Source of the DNA: Bacillota bacterium
GTDB taxonomy: Bacteria > Bacillota > Bacilli > Bacillales > Cytobacillaceae
DNA: 6,407 nucleotides
Direction: 5' to 3'
NCBI GenBank assembly: GCA_030705745.1
Contig: JAUZPT010000177.1
Location: 1 to 6,407 of the forward strand
The position numbers were made by a program, and so were the translations under genes. Of the stretch, positions 1 through 5,913 are shown in pieces (positions within the stretch are counted from its first letter, which is position 1; each line of letters begins with the position of its first letter). A model generated the notes under the pieces. The model was given only the letters and a program-made list of their open reading frames with translations. It had not been told where the DNA came from and made no database searches.

Positions 1-312
1 GGTTTGAACCACAATTCCTCCTGCCATTAAAATACCATAATAACAGATAACTGCTTGTGGGGTATTAGGCAGCATGATAGCAACCCTATCATCCTTTGTG
101 ATTCCAATTTCCTGCAAATAGCCGGCAAACTTGACGGTTTGATTCAGCAATTGCTTATAAGTAATTTCTTTGCCCAAAAAATGAATGGCTACCTTATTCG
201 GAAACTCTGAAGCTGCTTTTTCCAAATAATGCTGAACAGGTTCGGGAGCATACTCCAAAGTTGGTGGAATTTCTTCAGGATAATGGGTCAACCATGGTTT
301 AATATCATTCAT
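1..312 (-). CDS. lcfA: Long-chain fatty-acid--CoA ligase, N-terminal 104 codons (3' end outside window)
   Basis: The enzyme activates long-chain fatty acids with ATP and CoA to acyl-CoA, the entry step of beta-oxidation. Only the N-terminal part of the ANL adenylate-forming domain is present, starting MNDIKPWLTHYPEEIP. Residues about 25-75 hold the family's opening segment (FPNKVAIHF, then ITYKQLL). Residues about 76-104 read DDRVAIMLPNTPQAV and end GILMAGGIVVQT, which closely resembles B. subtilis LcfA as I remember it. The ATP-binding loop and catalytic lysine would lie beyond the window. The ATG is preceded by AAGGAGG at a 6-base gap. The frame runs open to base 1, so this is truncation by the window edge rather than a broken gene. 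It follows the mutS2 operon terminator and has its own promoter, so it is probably a separate unit. In B. subtilis this gene heads the fadR-fadB-etfBA operon. Confidence 0.95.
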   Translation of the reverse strand, partial: MNDIKPWLTHYPEEIPPTLEYAPEPVQHYLEKAASEFPNKVAIHFLGKEITYKQLLNQTVKFAGYLQEIGITKDDRVAIMLPNTPQAVICYYGILMAGGIVVQT

Positions 313-318
313 GCAAAC

Positions 319-325
319 CCTCCTT
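319..325 (-). promoter_or_regulatory. Ribosome binding site of lcfA
   Basis: The minus strand reads AAGGAGG six bases before the ATG at 312. It is a near-perfect anti-16S match and fixes the lcfA start. Confidence 0.85.
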
Positions 326-364
326 TTTATTAAATTATTTTAAAAATTCAAATTACTTTTCTTT

Positions 365-393
365 ATTATAATATAATGACATTCCTAAAACAA
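365..393 (-). promoter_or_regulatory. Sigma-A-type promoter for lcfA
   Basis: On the minus strand a perfect -10 (TATAAT, 370-365) sits 17 bases downstream of TTGTTT (393-388), which matches the first three positions of the -35 consensus. Transcription would start near 358, giving a leader of about 45 bases before the lcfA ATG. It lies between the upstream terminator and the lcfA RBS, as expected for an independent transcript. I did not find a convincing copy of the Bacillus FadR box, but an AT-rich imperfect palindrome lies just downstream (330-351). Confidence 0.7.
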
Positions 394-433
394 TTAGAAT
401 CACTTCCGAACGAAACCCTATACCAGGACAAGC

Positions 434-469
434 AAAAATCACCACCTCCATGTAGGGAGATAGTGATTT
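434..469 (-). terminator. Rho-independent terminator ending the zapA-cvpA-polX-mutS2 unit
   Basis: On the minus strand, AAATCACTATCTCC (469-456) pairs with GGAGGTGGTGATTT (449-436) as a 14-bp stem with two G-U wobbles and a six-base loop. Five T's (438-434), three of them in the stem, follow. On the plus strand the two wobble positions become A-C mismatches, so the hairpin is built for minus-strand RNA. It lies 11 bases after the stop of the small GTG-start frame at 480-566 and before the lcfA promoter. Confidence 0.85.
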
Positions 470-479
470 CGACAATTTT

Positions 480-566
480 TTATGAAGCAAAAAATAACAT
501 ATACACGAGTCCGATCAGCATAAACAGACTGCACAAAACGAGAAGAATCTTCGCCAGCTTTTCCAC
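480..566 (-). CDS. Small single-span membrane peptide, 28 residues, GTG start, unknown function
   Basis: I do not recognise this gene. The peptide starts MEKLAKILLVLCSLFM and is almost entirely one hydrophobic segment (about residues 7-27), with two lysines at the N-terminal flank, so a single membrane helix is expected. A GTG start at 566 is favoured because AAGGGGAG lies eight bases upstream, and because the GTG overlaps by one base the TAG that ends the preceding small frame, a typical coupled arrangement. The same frame is open back to an ATG at 668 (62 codons). That ATG has GGAG only two bases away, and the extra N-terminus overlaps, in another frame, a more natural-looking peptide, so I read it as a shadow extension. 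The gene lies last in the operon, before the terminator. No function can be assigned. Confidence 0.55.
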   Translation of the reverse strand: MEKLAKILLVLCSLFMLIGLVYMLFFAS

Positions 567-687
567 TAATTGCTCTCCCCTTCTAAATTCCTGCTCATAT
601 AACGTACTACAATACGATGGAGATAACCATAACAACAATGTAAAGGGCAGCTGGATGAATAAACTCATTTCTCCAAAATTGATCCAT
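566..687 (-). pseudogene. Small membrane-peptide gene after mutS2, apparently split by a one-base deletion
   Basis: Starting at the ATG at 687, 19 bases after the mutS2 stop, the minus strand encodes MDQFWRNEFIHPAALY and then a hydrophobic run, and stops at TAG (609-607) after 26 codons. If one base is restored near 610-612, the frame continues as VVRYMSRNLEGESN and ends at TAG (568-566). This gives a 40-residue peptide with one membrane span followed by a basic RYMSR stretch, a normal positive-inside topology. The rejoined frame ends exactly where the next small gene's GTG begins. The RBS is weak (AGAG about nine bases upstream), so translation may depend on coupling to mutS2. It could be a pseudogene, a sequencing error, or a working 26-residue peptide with a chance downstream frame. 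No classic slippery heptamer is visible, so programmed frameshifting is unlikely. Function unknown. Confidence 0.45.
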
Positions 688-706
688 TTCCGATTCTCTA
701 TGGACT

Positions 707-3064
707 TTATTTCAACTCAACTACCGTAACCCCAGTTCCGCCTTCACCTGCATCTCCTAAGCGGATCTTTTTTACGAAGCGATGATTTTTCAAATATTCC
801 TGAACTCCCTGTCTCAATGCGCCTGTGCCTTTGCCGTGGATAATCGAAACCCTTGGATACCCAGCCAAAAGGGCATCGTCAATATATTTTTCCACTCTCA
901 TTAACGCAGATTCAAATCGTTCGCCCCGTAAATCAAGTTCGAGATTCACGTGAAAATCTTTACCCTTTACTGTCGTAATTGGCTTAACTTCTTTTTGCTT
1001 AGGTGTGTTAATAAATTCCAAGTCCTTTTCAGAAACCTTCATCTTCAAAATTCCAATTTGGACGTGCCACTCGGAGGCCGAAGCTTTGTCAATAATCATG
1101 CCTTTCTGGCCGAATGTAAGGACTTTCACTTCATCTCCAGGCTTGTACGAGTGCTTTTGGTTTTTCTTCTCAACTTGTTTTTGCGTTTTTTTCAATACAG
1201 GTGCCGCTTCTTCCAGAAGTCGCTTTGCCTCAATTAGTTCATGCTCCTTCACATCCGCCTGTTTTTCGATGCGCATTCTACGGAGGTCATGAATAATTTT
1301 CTCTGCTTCTTCTTTTGCTTGCTCAACAATCGCTCCAGCCTTTGCCGCCGCTTTTTCATAAAGAGCGTCCTTATGCTCATAGAAATCGATCATTTGCTTT
1401 TGGATGTCCTGATGGAGCTTTTCCGCTTGCTTTAAATAATCGAGAGCTTCTTCCTGTTCCAATTCTGCAAGGCGCTTGCTTTCTTCAAGTGAAGCGATCA
1501 TCTTGTCGATTTGATTGCTGTCTTCGCTCACATGGGACCGAGCCATCTCAATGACCTGTGCATTTAATCCGAGCCTTTTTGAAATCTCGAAGGCATTACT
1601 TCGTCCTGGTACACCCAATAAAAGCTTATAGGTCGGGCTCAATGATTCAATATCAAATTCCACGCTGGCATTCATGACGCCTTCCCGGTTATAGCCATAT
1701 GCCTTAAGCTCAGGGTAATGAGTCGTAGCAATGACTCTGGCTCCGCGTTTATACACTTCGTCCAAAATGGAAATCGCAAGTGCTGCACCTTCCTGTGGGT
1801 CGGTTCCGGCACCAAGTTCGTCAAATAATACAAGGGTGTTGTAATCTGCTTGATTTAATATATCAACGATATTTACCATATGAGACGAAAACGTACTTAA
1901 GCTTTGTTCAATCGATTGTTCGTCGCCAATGTCTGCGTATACGGCTGAAAAAACAGCCATCTCCGACCCGTCAAGAGCAGGTATTTGCAAACCTGATTGC
2001 GCCATTAATGTACATAATCCGACTGTTTTTAAGGTCACAGTCTTGCCTCCGGTATTAGGACCCGTTATGACGATGGTTGTAAAGTCGTTGCCGAGCATTA
2101 TATCGTTGGCGACGACGACATCGATAGGTATTAATGGATGCCTTGCTTTAAATAAGGAAATTCTTCCTTCGTTATTCATGATTGGCATAGATGCTTTAAT
2201 CTGTTTTCCGTACCTGGCCTTTGCAAAAACAAAATCCAGATTGGCCAGAACTTCTGTGATAATCTTTAATTCACTTTCAAATTCGGCCACTTTTACTGTC
2301 AGTTCAGCTAAAATCCGTTCAACTTCAAGCTGTTCTTTTACACGGATATCCTGCACTTGATTGTTGAGTTGGACAATTGCCTGCGGCTCAATAAATAGCG
2401 TTTGACCTGATGCACTTTGATCATGGATAATACCGCCATAATGGCTTCTGTATTCCTGCTTAACGGGAATGACAAAGCGGTCGTTTCGAATTGTGATAAT
2501 CGCGTCTGAAAGCATTTTCGAAGCGTTGGAAGATCGAATCATTCCCTCCAGTTTTTCACGAACTCTTGCTTGATTTGCCCTCAGCTGATTACGCAATGAA
2601 CGCAAAAGGTCACTGGCACTGTCTAAAACCTCGCCGCTTTCATCAATGGCGTATCGAATGTCTTCCTCAAGGCTTACAAGGGGAATAATTCGGTCCGTTT
2701 GTTCCATTAAAACAGGCACTTCAAGATGGCCTTCGGCAAAATCTTGGATAAACCGCTTCATTTGGCGGCTCGCATGGATTGTGCTGGCGGTTTGTATCAA
2801 TTCGGCAGGACTAAGAACACCGCCAATGGCAGCACGCTTAATTTGCGCACGAATATCATAAATCCCTGATAGCGGAACACTTCCTTTTAATCTAAAAACT
2901 GTAGCAGCTTCATCCGTTTCCTTTTGAAGTATAACCACTTCCTCAAAATCGGTGGAAGGAGCCAGCTGTATTATTTTTTCTTGGCCGAGGGCCGAGGAAG
3001 CATGTCCCAACAGCTGTTGTTTCACCTTTTCATATTCCAATACTTTTAACGCTTTTTGTTGCAT
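707..3064 (-). CDS. mutS2: MutS2: MutS-family ATPase with C-terminal Smr domain
   Basis: The protein has 785 residues, the usual MutS2 length, and lacks the mismatch-recognition domain of MutS1. Residues about 1-300 form the helical core and lever/clamp. The ABC ATPase follows: Walker A GPNTGGKT (335-342), signature region [19 protein letters not shown] (378-396), Walker [14 protein letters not shown] (411-423) and the TTHY switch histidine (447-450). A long coiled coil covers about 510-635 and a KOW-like beta segment about 638-685. The Smr domain (about 705-785) has LDLRG (710-714) and HGKGTGALR (743-751). From family knowledge, B. subtilis MutS2 acts on collided ribosomes, while MutS2 in Helicobacter and Thermus has been tied to suppression of recombination. 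The RBS AGGAGGA sits eight bases before the ATG. It starts 24 bases after the polX stop with no obvious promoter, so it is probably cotranscribed. All catalytic motifs look intact. Confidence 0.97.
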   Translation of the reverse strand: MQQKALKVLEYEKVKQQLLGHASSALGQEKIIQLAPSTDFEEVVILQKETDEAATVFRLKGSVPLSGIYDIRAQIKRAAIGGVLSPAELIQTASTIHASRQMKRFIQDFAEGHLEVPVLMEQTDRIIPLVSLEEDIRYAIDESGEVLDSASDLLRSLRNQLRANQARVREKLEGMIRSSNASKMLSDAIITIRNDRFVIPVKQEYRSHYGGIIHDQSASGQTLFIEPQAIVQLNNQVQDIRVKEQLEVERILAELTVKVAEFESELKIITEVLANLDFVFAKARYGKQIKASMPIMNNEGRISLFKARHPLIPIDVVVANDIMLGNDFTTIVITGPNTGGKTVTLKTVGLCTLMAQSGLQIPALDGSEMAVFSAVYADIGDEQSIEQSLSTFSSHMVNIVDILNQADYNTLVLFDELGAGTDPQEGAALAISILDEVYKRGARVIATTHYPELKAYGYNREGVMNASVEFDIESLSPTYKLLLGVPGRSNAFEISKRLGLNAQVIEMARSHVSEDSNQIDKMIASLEESKRLAELEQEEALDYLKQAEKLHQDIQKQMIDFYEHKDALYEKAAAKAGAIVEQAKEEAEKIIHDLRRMRIEKQADVKEHELIEAKRLLEEAAPVLKKTQKQVEKKNQKHSYKPGDEVKVLTFGQKGMIIDKASASEWHVQIGILKMKVSEKDLEFINTPKQKEVKPITTVKGKDFHVNLELDLRGERFESALMRVEKYIDDALLAGYPRVSIIHGKGTGALRQGVQEYLKNHRFVKKIRLGDAGEGGTGVTVVELK

Positions 3065-3072
3065 GGAGTATA

Positions 3073-3079
3073 TCCTCCT
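3073..3079 (-). promoter_or_regulatory. Ribosome binding site of mutS2
   Basis: The minus strand reads AGGAGGA eight bases before the ATG at 3064, in the 24-base gap after polX. Stop triplets TAA, TAG and TGA cluster just upstream, so polX readthrough would end before this site. Confidence 0.8.
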
Positions 3080-3088
3080 ATCACTAGC

Positions 3089-4819
3089 TTAGTTAGTCCG
3101 TTCGTGGCGCATGTGCAAAAACGCCAACAATTCATTTTTCTCATACGCATTTAATACGGATGATCGTTTAATCCAGCCTTTTCTTGCGGCAGCTGTCCCA
3201 ATCTCCATATGTGTGAGCATGTCTATTTTATGTGCATCTGTATTAATAACCACTTTTATTCCTGCATCCTGCGCTTTTCGTAAATGTTCGTGCGCAAGAT
3301 CAAGGCGATTCGGATTCGCATTTAGCTCCAAAGCTGTATTTGTTTCTTTTGCGAGCTCGATCAGCATATCGATATCCACATCATATCCTTCACGCCTTCC
3401 AATCAATCTTCCTGTTGGATGGGCGATGATATCAACGTGTACGCTTTCTAGCGCCGTTTTTAATCTTTCCATAATCTTTTCTCGTGGCTGTGAAAATCCT
3501 GAGTGAATGGAAGCGATGACAATGTCCATGCCCTTAAGCAATTCATCGTCATAGTCAAGCGTCCCATCTGGAAGGATATCCATTTCCACCCCGGCTAAAA
3601 TTGTGAAATTCTCGTATTTCTCATTTAATTTCTGTATTTCTTCTCGTTGTTTAAGCAATCGCTCAGGCGTCAGTCCATTGGCCACTTTCAGGAATTGCGA
3701 ATGGTCGGTTATGGCCATATATTGATAGCCACGAGCCATGCATGCCTTCGCCATCTCTTCAATTGAATGGGCTCCATCGCTCCAAGTTGAGTGCATATGA
3801 AGGTCGCCTTTAATATCTTCCATGTAAATTAGCTTCTCATTGTCAGTGTACGCGTCTACTTCACTGCCATCCTCCCTTATTTCAGGAGGGAAAAATGGAA
3901 GACCGAAATGGTTATAGAATTCTTTCTCCGAAGAAAAGGTAAGTATTTCACCTGTTTCGCTGATTTCCACACCATATTCGCTGATTTTTTCACCACGTTC
4001 TTTTGCCAGCTGTCTCATTCGCACATTATGCTCCTTTGAACCAGTGAAGTGATGAAGGGCTGTTGCAAATTCTTCTGGCTGGACAAGCCGAAAATCGGCT
4101 GAAATATCATAATCAAAAGCGAACGTCAACGAAACCTTCGTATCGCCTGCTCCGATGATTTCCTTTATGTTTGGCAGGGCAAGGAGCTGCTCCCTTACCG
4201 CAGTAGGATTTTCTGTTGCGATAATAAAATCGAGATCTTTAACGGTTTCTCTCATCCTTCTCAAGCTTCCTGCCCTGGAAAAACGCGTAATGTTCGACAT
4301 TGCCCCAATTTGCTTCTCCAATTTCTCTGCGATTGGCAGCATATAGGCAATGGGCAAGCGTTCTGGTCGTGTACCAGCATTTGAAATCGATTGTAAAATT
4401 TTCTCTTCCGTCTTTTTTCCAAAGCCGGCCAATGACTGAACCTGTCCGGCTTTGCATGCATCTTCCAGATCAGAAATATCTTCAATTCCCAATTCCTGAT
4501 AAAGCTTTGAAATTTTTTTGCCTCCAAGTCCTGGGAGCTTCAATAGAGGAATGAGCCCTTTTGGAACTTCTTCCTTCAATTCATCAAGAACGGACGATCG
4601 GCCTTGCTGCAAAAATTCCTGAATTACAGCTGTTGTCCCTTTACCGATTCCGGAAATCCCCTTGAAATCGTCCATTTCCGATAAACTCCGCTGATCCATT
4701 TCCAATGCTGCAGCCGCTTTCCTGAAGGCACCGACTTTAAATGGGTTTTCACCTTTAAGTTCAAGATAAACCGAAATGGTCTCCAGCAAGTGGATGACAT
4801 CCTTTTTATTGATTTCCAA
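3089..4819 (-). CDS. polX: DNA polymerase X with PHP exonuclease domain (TTG start)
   Basis: This family X polymerase fills short gaps in base-excision and end repair; its PHP domain gives a metal-dependent 3'-5' exonuclease. From the TTG at 4819 the product has 576 residues (B. subtilis PolX has about 570). Helix-hairpin-helix motifs are GISGIGKG (54-61), LPGLGGKK (95-102) and AGFGKKTEEK (131-140). The polymerase active site has GSLRR (184-188) with the Asp pair DLD (195-197) and a third Asp in ADFRLV (242). PHP metal ligands are visible: HMH in DLHMHSTWSDG (339-349), TDH (371-373), Glu in GVEMDI (412), SIH (439), AHPTGR (His 467) and TDAH (527-530). The start at TTG 4819 is chosen because AAGGAGG ends nine bases upstream and the N-terminus then aligns with the Bacillus protein. 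The ATG at 4828 abuts the RBS with no spacer, and a further upstream TTG at 4852 has no RBS. mutS2 follows after 24 bases. Confidence 0.95.
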   Translation of the reverse strand: MEINKKDVIHLLETISVYLELKGENPFKVGAFRKAAAALEMDQRSLSEMDDFKGISGIGKGTTAVIQEFLQQGRSSVLDELKEEVPKGLIPLLKLPGLGGKKISKLYQELGIEDISDLEDACKAGQVQSLAGFGKKTEEKILQSISNAGTRPERLPIAYMLPIAEKLEKQIGAMSNITRFSRAGSLRRMRETVKDLDFIIATENPTAVREQLLALPNIKEIIGAGDTKVSLTFAFDYDISADFRLVQPEEFATALHHFTGSKEHNVRMRQLAKERGEKISEYGVEISETGEILTFSSEKEFYNHFGLPFFPPEIREDGSEVDAYTDNEKLIYMEDIKGDLHMHSTWSDGAHSIEEMAKACMARGYQYMAITDHSQFLKVANGLTPERLLKQREEIQKLNEKYENFTILAGVEMDILPDGTLDYDDELLKGMDIVIASIHSGFSQPREKIMERLKTALESVHVDIIAHPTGRLIGRREGYDVDIDMLIELAKETNTALELNANPNRLDLAHEHLRKAQDAGIKVVINTDAHKIDMLTHMEIGTAAARKGWIKRSSVLNAYEKNELLAFLHMRHERTN

Positions 4820-4828
4820 ATTGTCCAT

Positions 4829-4835
4829 CCTCCTT
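4829..4835 (-). promoter_or_regulatory. Ribosome binding site that sets the polX start
   Basis: The minus strand reads AAGGAGG immediately followed by ATG (4828), which is too close to be used, and then by an in-frame TTG (4819) nine bases away. The spacing argues that the TTG is the real start. Confidence 0.75.
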
Positions 4836-4874
4836 AACGTTAGCATCTTCAAATATAGTAATTTCTTCGCATAG

Positions 4875-4900
4875 AAAAACTTCTCTTCCTCAGAGAAGTT
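4875..4900 (-). terminator. Terminator-like hairpin between cvpA and polX
   Basis: On the minus strand AACTTCTCT (4900-4892) pairs perfectly with AGAGAAGTT (4886-4878) around a five-base loop, giving a 9-bp stem. A run of five T's (4879-4875, two of them in the stem) follows, then C. The first two stem bases are the last two of the cvpA TAA stop codon. The plus strand has no U-tract on its side, so the signal is minus-specific. It probably attenuates rather than fully stops transcription, because no strong promoter is visible in the 40 bases before the polX RBS. Confidence 0.65.
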
Positions 4901-5441
4901 ATGCCTTTACATATTCGATCCACAGCTTTTTTATTTGCTCGGAGAGAACAGGCGTATGGTTTACGATGGTGTCAGCCATGGTCGAATGGTTCATCAACCC
5001 TTGAATTCCTGCAATAGGCATAAGTGCAGCTATGTATAGGATAATGAACAGGATAAAATACACTTCAATAAGTCCCAATGCTCCGCCCGCCACTATATTC
5101 AACTGCTTGATTATAGGCAGTTGTGCAACAAAGTCAAGCATCGACCCAACAATTTGCAGAAGAACTTTTACTGCGAAAAAAATGAGAACAAAAGCGATAG
5201 CCCTGTAAAATGCAGCTTCCATATTTGTACTATTTGTCAGTAGCTTTAAGGTCGAAATATTGCCGAAATTCGGATATGGAATCCAAAGTGCCAATTTAGG
5301 TGCTAGTTCAGCATAATAAAGCCTCGCTACCAAATAAGCGATAACAAATCCTGTCAAATGGATGAGCTGCAATATAAAACCCCTTTTAAGTCCGATGAAA
5401 AAACCCATAATAAGAATAACAATGATTGCTATATCTAGCAT
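4899..5441 (-). CDS. cvpA: CvpA-family membrane protein (YshB-like)
   Basis: An integral membrane protein of 180 residues, typical for CvpA/YshB. Four hydrophobic segments are visible at about 2-18, 21-43, 80-103 and 115-142. The short basic loop GLKRGF (17-22) between the first two is characteristic of the family. A polar stretch (44-79) separates the two pairs, and the C-terminal tail (about 145-180) is amphipathic. In E. coli CvpA is needed for colicin V production; the role of the Bacillus homologue is not established, so no reaction is assigned. The ATG at 5441 lies five bases after the zapA stop, and its RBS (AAAAGGA, nine bases upstream) is inside the zapA coding end, so translation is probably coupled to zapA. 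The gene ends in a terminator-like hairpin that may lower expression of polX and mutS2 relative to zapA-cvpA. Confidence 0.9.
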   Translation of the reverse strand: MLDIAIIVILIMGFFIGLKRGFILQLIHLTGFVIAYLVARLYYAELAPKLALWIPYPNFGNISTLKLLTNSTNMEAAFYRAIAFVLIFFAVKVLLQIVGSMLDFVAQLPIIKQLNIVAGGALGLIEVYFILFIILYIAALMPIAGIQGLMNHSTMADTIVNHTPVLSEQIKKLWIEYVKA

Positions 5442-5446
5442 GACGA

Positions 5447-5707
5447 TCAGTCCTTTTCACTCTTCGTTTCTTTTTCATTCCGTTCTATTTGTTCTTTAAA
5501 TTTGATATAATCATTGACAGCATTAACTGCCGTCAAAACGGCCAGTTTGCTTATGTCGAGCGAAGGATTCTTAGAACTGATTTCGCGCATCTTATCGTCA
5601 ACAAGTGTGGCGATCAGCTTAATGTGGCCAGGACTTTCTTCGCCAATAATGACAAATTGCTGTCCATATATATCTACAGTCGTTCTGTTTTTATTTCGGT
5701 TTGACAA
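5447..5707 (-). CDS. zapA: Cell division protein ZapA (TTG start)
   Basis: ZapA binds FtsZ in the cytoplasm and promotes bundling of protofilaments in the division ring. The 86-residue product matches the small Gram-positive form (B. subtilis ZapA about 85). The N-terminal globular part has [16 protein letters not shown] (9-24), followed by VDDKMREI and the conserved [17 protein letters not shown] segment. The C-terminal third is a charged helix ending in a lysine/glutamate-rich tail, consistent with a dimerising coiled coil. The start is a TTG at 5707, supported by GGAGG eight bases upstream. An ATG at 5714 is in a different frame, one base from that RBS, and stops after a few codons. It is the first gene of the minus-strand unit zapA-cvpA-polX-mutS2, divergent from rnhC. 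Confidence 0.95.
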   Translation of the reverse strand: MSNRNKNRTTVDIYGQQFVIIGEESPGHIKLIATLVDDKMREISSKNPSLDISKLAVLTAVNAVNDYIKFKEQIERNEKETKSEKD

Positions 5708-5715
5708 CGTTCATG

Positions 5716-5721
5716 CCTCCA
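5716..5721 (-). promoter_or_regulatory. Ribosome binding site of zapA
   Basis: The minus strand reads TGGAGG eight bases before the TTG at 5707. It decides the non-ATG start of zapA. Confidence 0.75.
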
Positions 5722-5741
5722 TTCAAAGAATCCTAATCTAT

Positions 5742-5776
5742 ATCATAACATGAACGCATATGCGCAGAAAAGTCAA
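5742..5776 (-). promoter_or_regulatory. Candidate promoter for the zapA operon
   Basis: The minus strand has an extended -10, TG-T-TATGAT (5750-5742), 20 bases before the zapA RBS. A good -35-like TTGACT lies at 5776-5771, but 23 bases from the -10, too far for a standard pair. At an 18-base spacing TTGACT faces only CATGTT. I favour the extended -10 without a real -35. A perfect 10-bp palindrome CGCATATGCG (5755-5764) lies between the elements and could be an operator or chance. Confidence 0.4.
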
Positions 5777-5832
5777 ACAGTTTTTTGTTTATGGATGATA
5801 TTTCTCTTCAAAGCAAAATGAAAACAAGTATC

Positions 5833-5841
5833 TGTTATACT
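5833..5841 (+). promoter_or_regulatory. Candidate extended -10 promoter for rnhC
   Basis: TG-T-TATACT is an extended -10 element with a 5/6 match to TATAAT. No convincing -35 is found 16-18 bases upstream. Transcription would start near 5848, giving a leader of about 65 bases before the rnhC ATG. Confidence 0.45.
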
Positions 5842-5896
5842 CGTTTAATAAGAATCAGAAAAATCTCGCAAACATGATGGCTGTCTTGCCATTTTT

Positions 5897-5903
5897 AAAG
5901 GAG
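5897..5903 (+). promoter_or_regulatory. Ribosome binding site of rnhC
   Basis: AAAGGAG lies ten bases before the ATG at 5914, slightly long spacing but the only good site near this start. Confidence 0.65.
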
Positions 5904-5913
5904 AAGAGTCCTT

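Noticed and set aside
313..400. Canonical FadR operator or CcpA cre site before lcfA
   Set aside because: No TGAATGA/TCATTCA pair with proper spacing and no cre-like match was found by eye. AATGTCATT near 377-385 is too short and wrongly spaced.
607..612. Programmed ribosomal frameshift joining the two halves of the small gene
   Set aside because: The local sequence around the TAG (ATCGTATTGTAG) has no slippery heptamer, and no clear stimulatory structure was seen. A simple one-base deletion explains it better.
480..668. 62-codon minus-strand reading with two hydrophobic parts as one gene
   Set aside because: Its ATG at 668 has GGAG only two bases away, and its first half overlaps a more protein-like peptide in another frame. 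Only the last 28 codons have a good RBS and start, so the short version was annotated instead.
376..729. 117-codon plus-strand frame across the mutS2-lcfA gap
   Set aside because: It has no RBS, its start overlaps the lcfA promoter, it runs antisense through the terminator and small genes into mutS2, and the translation resembles no protein family.
1929..2360. 143-codon plus-strand frame inside mutS2
   Set aside because: It is antisense to the well-conserved MutS2 core and ATPase region, with no RBS and a low-information translation; it is a shadow of the real gene.
3111..3506. 131-codon plus-strand frame inside polX
   Set aside because: It is antisense to the PHP domain coding region, rich in Ser/Ile as expected for a complementary shadow, with no RBS.
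4835..4874. Separate sigma-A promoter for polX
   Set aside because: TACTAT and TATATT are possible -10s, but no -35-like hexamer lies 16-18 bases upstream, so it was not annotated.
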